Assembly: GCA_016931015.1 (NCBI GenBank)
Contig: JAFGFP010000085.1
Span: forward strand, 1 to 11,385
Length of the DNA: 11,385 nt
Source of the DNA: Dehalococcoidales bacterium
Lineage (GTDB): Bacteria; Chloroflexota; Dehalococcoidia; Dehalococcoidales; UBA5760
Reading direction: 5' to 3'
Below, one piece after another: positions 8,470 to 11,385 of the stretch. The stretch's first letter is position 1; each line of letters opens with the position of its first letter. A program made the translations under genes and the position numbers. The notes under the pieces are model-generated. The model ran no database searches. It saw only the letters and a list, made by a program, of their open reading frames with translations, and was not told the origin of the DNA.

Positions 8470-8506
8470 ATTTTAGGCATATTCGTAAGGTAATGTCAAT
8501 TTGACA
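8470..8506 (-). promoter_or_regulatory. Promoter and palindromic operator of the CetZ-like gene
   Basis: On the minus strand TTGACA (plus 8494-8499) is followed after 18 bp by TAAAAT (8470-8475), giving a leader of about 23 bases with GGAG near the ATG. The -35 box is one arm of a perfect 13-bp palindrome, TGTCAA-t-TTGACA (8494-8506). A dimeric regulator bound there would block the promoter. The opposite arm also gives TTGACA on the plus strand, but no -10 box is found at the right distance. Confidence 0.65.
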
Positions 8507-8712
8507 CCCGATACCGGCTGAAAACGCGGGCTTTTTTTAGCTGAATGGTCGTAAACGGCACCGTAACCGCCCCGAGACTAATCATCTTTACCCGCCCCCG
8601 ACAAGATTACTCGCTATTTATAACGTAAAAACGGATTTTTGGTTACGCCCTGAACGAAATTTAGCGGGCAATCCGAACGAACTCCACCGGCCGGCGTCCG
8701 CTAATCAGGTTA
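8507..8712. other. Divergent intergenic region, centre portion
   Basis: The gap between the two divergent genes (8441-8827) is 387 bp. Its two ends hold promoters described separately. The centre holds two imperfect hairpins: GCTGAAAA with TTTTTTTAGC (about 8517-8541), and CGTAA (8624-8628) with TTACG (8643-8647), extended by A/T pairs. Base content is patchy, with AT-rich blocks near 8610-8645. I see no ORF with a good start, no tRNA and no riboswitch I can name. Confidence 0.4.
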
Positions 8713-8741
8713 TTGCAAAAAACCCCCGCCTGTCATAAAAT
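8713..8741 (+). promoter_or_regulatory. Promoter of the helical-repeat gene pair
   Basis: TTGCAA (8713-8718) is separated by 17 bp from TAAAAT (8736-8741), matching four of six and five of six consensus positions. Transcription would start near 8748, giving a leader of about 80 bases. No other good promoter precedes the second helical gene, so this one should drive both. Confidence 0.55.
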
Positions 8742-8827
8742 ATAGTTTGCTATAGTAAGTGTTGGTATCTTTTGGCTTTAAGCGGGCGGAGACGTTTATC
8801 CAGCACCGTTAGGGGGTACTGAGGGCC

Positions 8828-10267
8828 ATGGAAGAAGAAGAACTCGGGCCAATAGAGAAGGCGGTAGCCAGGGCGGAGACGCTGAGCAAGTCGGCTATTG
8901 AAGCGGCCGGGGCCACCATCAAGGCCGCCCAGGAAGCCATCGCCGAAGCCGAGGAGATAGGGAAAGCCACCAAGAAGGCCGCCGACGAAGCCGCTAAGGC
9001 TTCCCGCAAAGCCGTAACCAAGGCGGAGAAGATAACCAGGGAGGCCGAGGAAAACGCGGAGGCGGCGGAAAAGGCGTTCAAGGACGCTATCGCCAGGGCC
9101 GAGGAAGTAATCGAATCGACCAAAGAAGCCACCCGGCTGCTCACCAGGACGCTGGAAGAGGCCGTATTCAAGGCCGAGGTCACGGTCAAGGACACCAAGG
9201 AAACGGCCGAGACATCCCTCAAGGAGTCCACGGAGCGGATAAACCACGTCGAGAAGACCGGCACCGCCTCCAAGGAGGCCGCCGAGGAAGCCAGAAGGCT
9301 GTCCCGGGAGGCCATCTCCAAGGTGGATGAAATAAGTAAGTCAGCTCGGAAGTTCGCCTCCGAGGCCACCAAAGCGTCCTACCAGGCGATAGACAAGGCC
9401 GAGAAGGCAAGCAAGTCGCTCCACGAGTACACCGAGGCATCGACCCAGGCCTTCAACCGGGCCATCAGCCGGGCGGAGGAGACCACCAAGTGGTCTAAGG
9501 AGACCGTCGAGGCGGCCCAGGAGACCTTTGAGAAATCCATCGCCGGGGCGGAGGGGGTGCGCGAGAAGGCCCGCGAGGCCGTTGAGCTGATGACCAAGGC
9601 CTCGGAGACAGCGGTAGCCCGGGCCGACGAGGTGAGTAAAGAGGTTATCGCGAAGGCTAACGAAGTAAGCAGAGAGGTCGCCGATAAAGCCAGCGAAGCC
9701 ATCAAGGAGGTCCGGGAAGCCGCCGAGCTGGCCACCGCCACCTCTCAAGAGGCCTTGAACAAGGTCGAGGAAGTGGGCCGGGAGGCCAAGGCGGCCGCCG
9801 AGGAAGCAACCAGGCTGTCCGGAGAGGCCATCGCCCGGGCGGAAGCCATAAGCAAGGAGGCCAAGGAAGCCGCCGAGGCCGCCAAGCGGGAGGCCAAAGA
9901 GGCCGCCGAGGTAGCCCGGAAAGCGGCCAAAGAAGCCGCCGAGGCGTCAATCCGGGCCTTCGAATCGGCGATAGGCCGGGCCAGAGAGACCGGGAAAATC
10001 TCCGGGGAGGCGGCTCGGGCTGCCATGAGCCAGGTCGAGAGAGCCGAAAGGGTAGTCGGCAGTAAGCCACCCGCCGCCGATGCTGAGACCGAAGAAGAGG
10101 AAACGGCGACAGTGGAAACGCCGGAAATAGCCGGGATAGGCGAAGAGACAATCGGAGAAGAGACGGAGAAAGAAACGGGCCGGGTGATAGAGAAACGGCT
10201 GGACTTTCTGGCCAGAATGTATGCCACCAACAAGGAAAAGCGCACCAAAGAAAGGGAGGGCGACTGA
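8828..10267 (+). CDS. Coiled-coil protein made of 25-residue repeats
   Basis: I do not recognise this 479-residue protein. It is almost all Ala, Glu, Lys, Ser, Thr and Arg, with no signal peptide or membrane segment. From residue 12 to 261 it is ten 25-residue repeats without gaps, each starting like A-[IV]-x-[KR]-A-E-[EK]. Next come segments of 11 (262-272), 18 (273-290), 18 (291-308), 25 (309-333), 47 (334-380) and 25 (381-405). The 47-residue block contains three 11-residue units starting AKEAAE. Lengths of 11, 18 and 25 equal a hendecad plus zero, one or two heptads, so a continuous rod-like coiled coil is expected. An acidic linker (about 414-453) and a basic tail (RVIEKRLDFLARMYATNKEK, then KREGD-type charges) follow. 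AGGGGGT (8811-8817) and GAGGG precede the ATG. LEA-like or scaffold roles are alternatives to a cytoskeletal one. Confidence 0.85.
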   Translation: MEEEELGPIEKAVARAETLSKSAIEAAGATIKAAQEAIAEAEEIGKATKKAADEAAKASRKAVTKAEKITREAEENAEAAEKAFKDAIARAEEVIESTKEATRLLTRTLEEAVFKAEVTVKDTKETAETSLKESTERINHVEKTGTASKEAAEEARRLSREAISKVDEISKSARKFASEATKASYQAIDKAEKASKSLHEYTEASTQAFNRAISRAEETTKWSKETVEAAQETFEKSIAGAEGVREKAREAVELMTKASETAVARADEVSKEVIAKANEVSREVADKASEAIKEVREAAELATATSQEALNKVEEVGREAKAAAEEATRLSGEAIARAEAISKEAKEAAEAAKREAKEAAEVARKAAKEAAEASIRAFESAIGRARETGKISGEAARAAMSQVERAERVVGSKPPAADAETEEEETATVETPEIAGIGEETIGEETEKETGRVIEKRLDFLARMYATNKEKRTKEREGD

Positions 10268-10310
10268 ACGCCGGGTGCGTTGGGTAACGGAAAACTAAGA
10301 ACCAAGAGTT

Positions 10311-10318
10311 AAGGAGGT
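10311..10318 (+). promoter_or_regulatory. Strong Shine-Dalgarno site that fixes the start of the next gene
   Basis: AAGGAGGT is a full match to the 16S rRNA 3' end. It sits 7 bases before the ATG at 10326 and only 4 before the in-frame TTG at 10323, so the ATG is the likely start. It is the best ribosome-binding site in the window and suggests that the second helical protein is made at a high level. Confidence 0.85.
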
Positions 10319-10325
10319 CCTTTTG

Positions 10326-10862
10326 ATGAATCAGCGAGAACAAGTTTCCAAAGAACATGTCGAGCAACCGGCCGAGAAGGCACCGAAGCCAGCCGCCGCC
10401 CCCGCCAAGGAGGCTCAGGAGCAGCCGGCAACGTCCTTAAGCGAGATTCTACTGCGGGCGGAGAAAGCATACGCCGCCTACATCGAGGCTCAGAAGGACG
10501 TAGCCAAGGCCTATCGGGAGAGCGAGCTTGAGGCGGAGAGGATCTATAAAGAGAGCGAGCAGCAGGCCAGGAATGCCCGCGACACGGGTATCCGGCACGC
10601 CCTGAAGGGCCGTGACGAGGCCATGGAGAAAGCGGTCAAGGCCCGAGACGAAGCGCTGGCACAGACCGAGCAGGCCTATAAGAGTGCCAAGGAGCAAGCC
10701 GAGAAGGCTTTTAAGGATAGCGAGCTTAAGGCTCAAAACGACTACGACGAAGGTGTCCGCCAGTCCCTGAAGAGCTACGAAGATGTCCTCGCCCAGGCAT
10801 CAAAGAAACGCGCCGCCACCATCGAGCAGGCGTGGGGAGTATACACCAAGACCGCCGGTTAA
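10326..10862 (+). CDS. Helical protein made of exact 11-residue repeats
   Basis: This 178-residue soluble protein is not one I recognise. Residues 1-36 are a Pro/Ala/Lys-rich disordered leader. From residue 51 to 171 the sequence divides into eleven consecutive 11-residue units with no gap, for example AYIEAQKDVAK, AYRESELEAER, IYKESEQQARN, GRDEAMEKAVK, AFKDSELKAQN and SYEDVLAQASK. Position 2 is Tyr, Phe or Arg in every unit, and position 11 is usually Lys, Asn or Arg. A longer 55-residue periodicity (five units) is also visible: residues 75-105 resemble 130-160. Hendecads give helices with 3.67 residues per turn, so a straight or slightly right-handed bundle, or a membrane-binding amphipathic helix, is expected. 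It lies 58 bp after the 25-residue-repeat gene, in the same operon. Polar-apoplasmic or LEA-like alternatives remain open. Confidence 0.85.
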   Translation: MNQREQVSKEHVEQPAEKAPKPAAAPAKEAQEQPATSLSEILLRAEKAYAAYIEAQKDVAKAYRESELEAERIYKESEQQARNARDTGIRHALKGRDEAMEKAVKARDEALAQTEQAYKSAKEQAEKAFKDSELKAQNDYDEGVRQSLKSYEDVLAQASKKRAATIEQAWGVYTKTAG

Positions 10863-10908
10863 GCAGCAAATCCGGGGCAGGCACCGCTTCCAGGTAACTT
10901 ACCGGCGG

Positions 10909-11021
10909 CTATCGGCCGGGTAGTGAGCCTAGGGCTGTCATTATTTTAGCACGGCCGGTCGGTTAAGACTATCAGCCGGATAGTAAATCCAGGGTGGCTG
11001 CTATCTTTACGCGGCGGGCCG
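10909..11021. repeat. Pair of 60-bp direct repeats between convergent genes
   Basis: Two copies start at 10909 and 10969, exactly 60 bp apart, and match at about two thirds of the first 46 positions without gaps. Each starts with an inverted repeat: CTATC-ggccg-GGTAG in the first and CTATC-agccg-GATAG (perfect) in the second. A weaker third match may precede them, near 10850-10890. The copies lie between the helical-repeat operon and the second CetZ-like gene, which converge here. No T-tract follows, so a bidirectional terminator is unproven. Confidence 0.55.
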
Positions 11022-11024
11022 GGG

Positions 11025-11385
11025 CTAGAGAAGCGAGGGTATGTCCCTGAAGGAGTCCGCCAGATCTCTGTGCTCGACCTCGATACCCTCTCGCTTCCTC
11101 TTGAGGAGATCAATGAGCTCGATGGTCTTGGTGAAGTAGTCGATGATTTTGCTCACCCCGCTCAGCTCGGAGAGCATCACCGTCACGTTCAGCGGCCCCT
11201 TCTCCCGAGGGTAATCGCCGGTCCTGATGATGGCTTCCGGGGCGATACGTCTGAGATGGGTGCCGATGTCTTTAACCAGGTTCATGTTCATGTCACTATG
11301 TTGCGCCGAGATGAGATACAGTCCCCGGCCCGCCTCAGCCGGGCTGCAGCGCAGTGATAGCTCGCTGACGGCGTTGTTGATTAAC
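11025..11385 (-). CDS. Second CetZ-like tubulin/FtsZ superfamily protein (5' part outside window)
   Basis: Only the C-terminal 119 residues are inside the window; the frame stays open to the edge, so the internal ATG at 11291 is not the start. The visible part, from INNAVSELSLRC through GDYPREKGPLNVTVMLSEL to the end, aligns without gaps to the last 118 residues of the CetZ-like protein at 7265-8440, with 59 identical positions (50 %). Conservation is highest in SELSL, in AIIR-x-GDYPRE and in the last six residues, DIPSLL, and lowest in the helix before that tail. GTP-binding motifs lie outside the window, so whether this copy can hydrolyse GTP cannot be judged. It faces the helical-repeat operon and ends 162 bp after it. 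Confidence 0.9.
   Translation of the reverse strand, partial: LINNAVSELSLRCSPAEAGRGLYLISAQHSDMNMNLVKDIGTHLRRIAPEAIIRTGDYPREKGPLNVTVMLSELSGVSKIIDYFTKTIELIDLLKRKREGIEVEHRDLADSFRDIPSLL

Noticed and set aside
8828..10267. Chemotaxis-receptor-like signalling coiled coil
   Set aside because: There is no conserved hairpin tip, HAMP domain or membrane segment, and the 25-residue period does not fit receptor heptads.
10323..10325. TTG as start of the 11-residue-repeat gene
   Set aside because: It is only 4 bases from the Shine-Dalgarno site, while the following ATG has ideal spacing of 7.
8750..10367. Long open frames on the minus strand opposite the helical-repeat gene
   Set aside because: They are Ser/Ala- or Gly/Leu-rich by-products of the Ala/Glu/Lys-rich repeat codons, lack ribosome-binding sites and resemble no family.

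Overview
The window is bacterial, about 58-60 % GC by eye, with Shine-Dalgarno sites and sigma70-type promoters. It carries RecO, RecR, DnaX and YbaB, so it is not archaeal even though it encodes two tubulin-superfamily proteins of the CetZ type. Together with the cofactor-coupled [NiFe] hydrogenase this fits Chloroflexota, probably a Dehalococcoidia-like anaerobe. That placement is inferred from gene content only.

Layout. (1) 1-1320, plus strand: the C-terminal part of a [NiFe]-hydrogenase large subunit and the endopeptidase that matures it. (2) 1321-3383, plus strand: a promoter with a direct repeat next to it, a PAS/HD-GYP signalling protein and a PP-loop ATPase of the diphthine-ammonia ligase family. 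(3) 3424-7099, minus strand: a DNA replication and repair cluster transcribed dnaX-ybaB-recR-recO. dnaX has a perfect -10 box only 11 bp from its ATG and overlaps ybaB by 4 bp; palindromic or tandem repeats lie in the recR-recO and ybaB-recR gaps. (4) 7265-11385: a CetZ-like gene (minus), a 387-bp divergent control region, two plus-strand genes for helical repeat proteins, and the 3' part of a second CetZ-like gene (minus).

The last region is the most interesting. The first helical protein is built almost wholly from 25-residue repeats in exact register, with variants of 11, 18 and 47 residues. The second is built from exact 11-residue repeats. Their bracketing tubulin-like paralogues are 50 % identical over 118 residues without gaps, and both end in DIPSLL, which resembles the partner-binding tail of FtsZ (DIPxFL). 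A reasonable but unproven reading is a cytoskeletal module: GTP-dependent polymers plus rod-like partners. Gene order and sequence patterns support this; no function has been shown.
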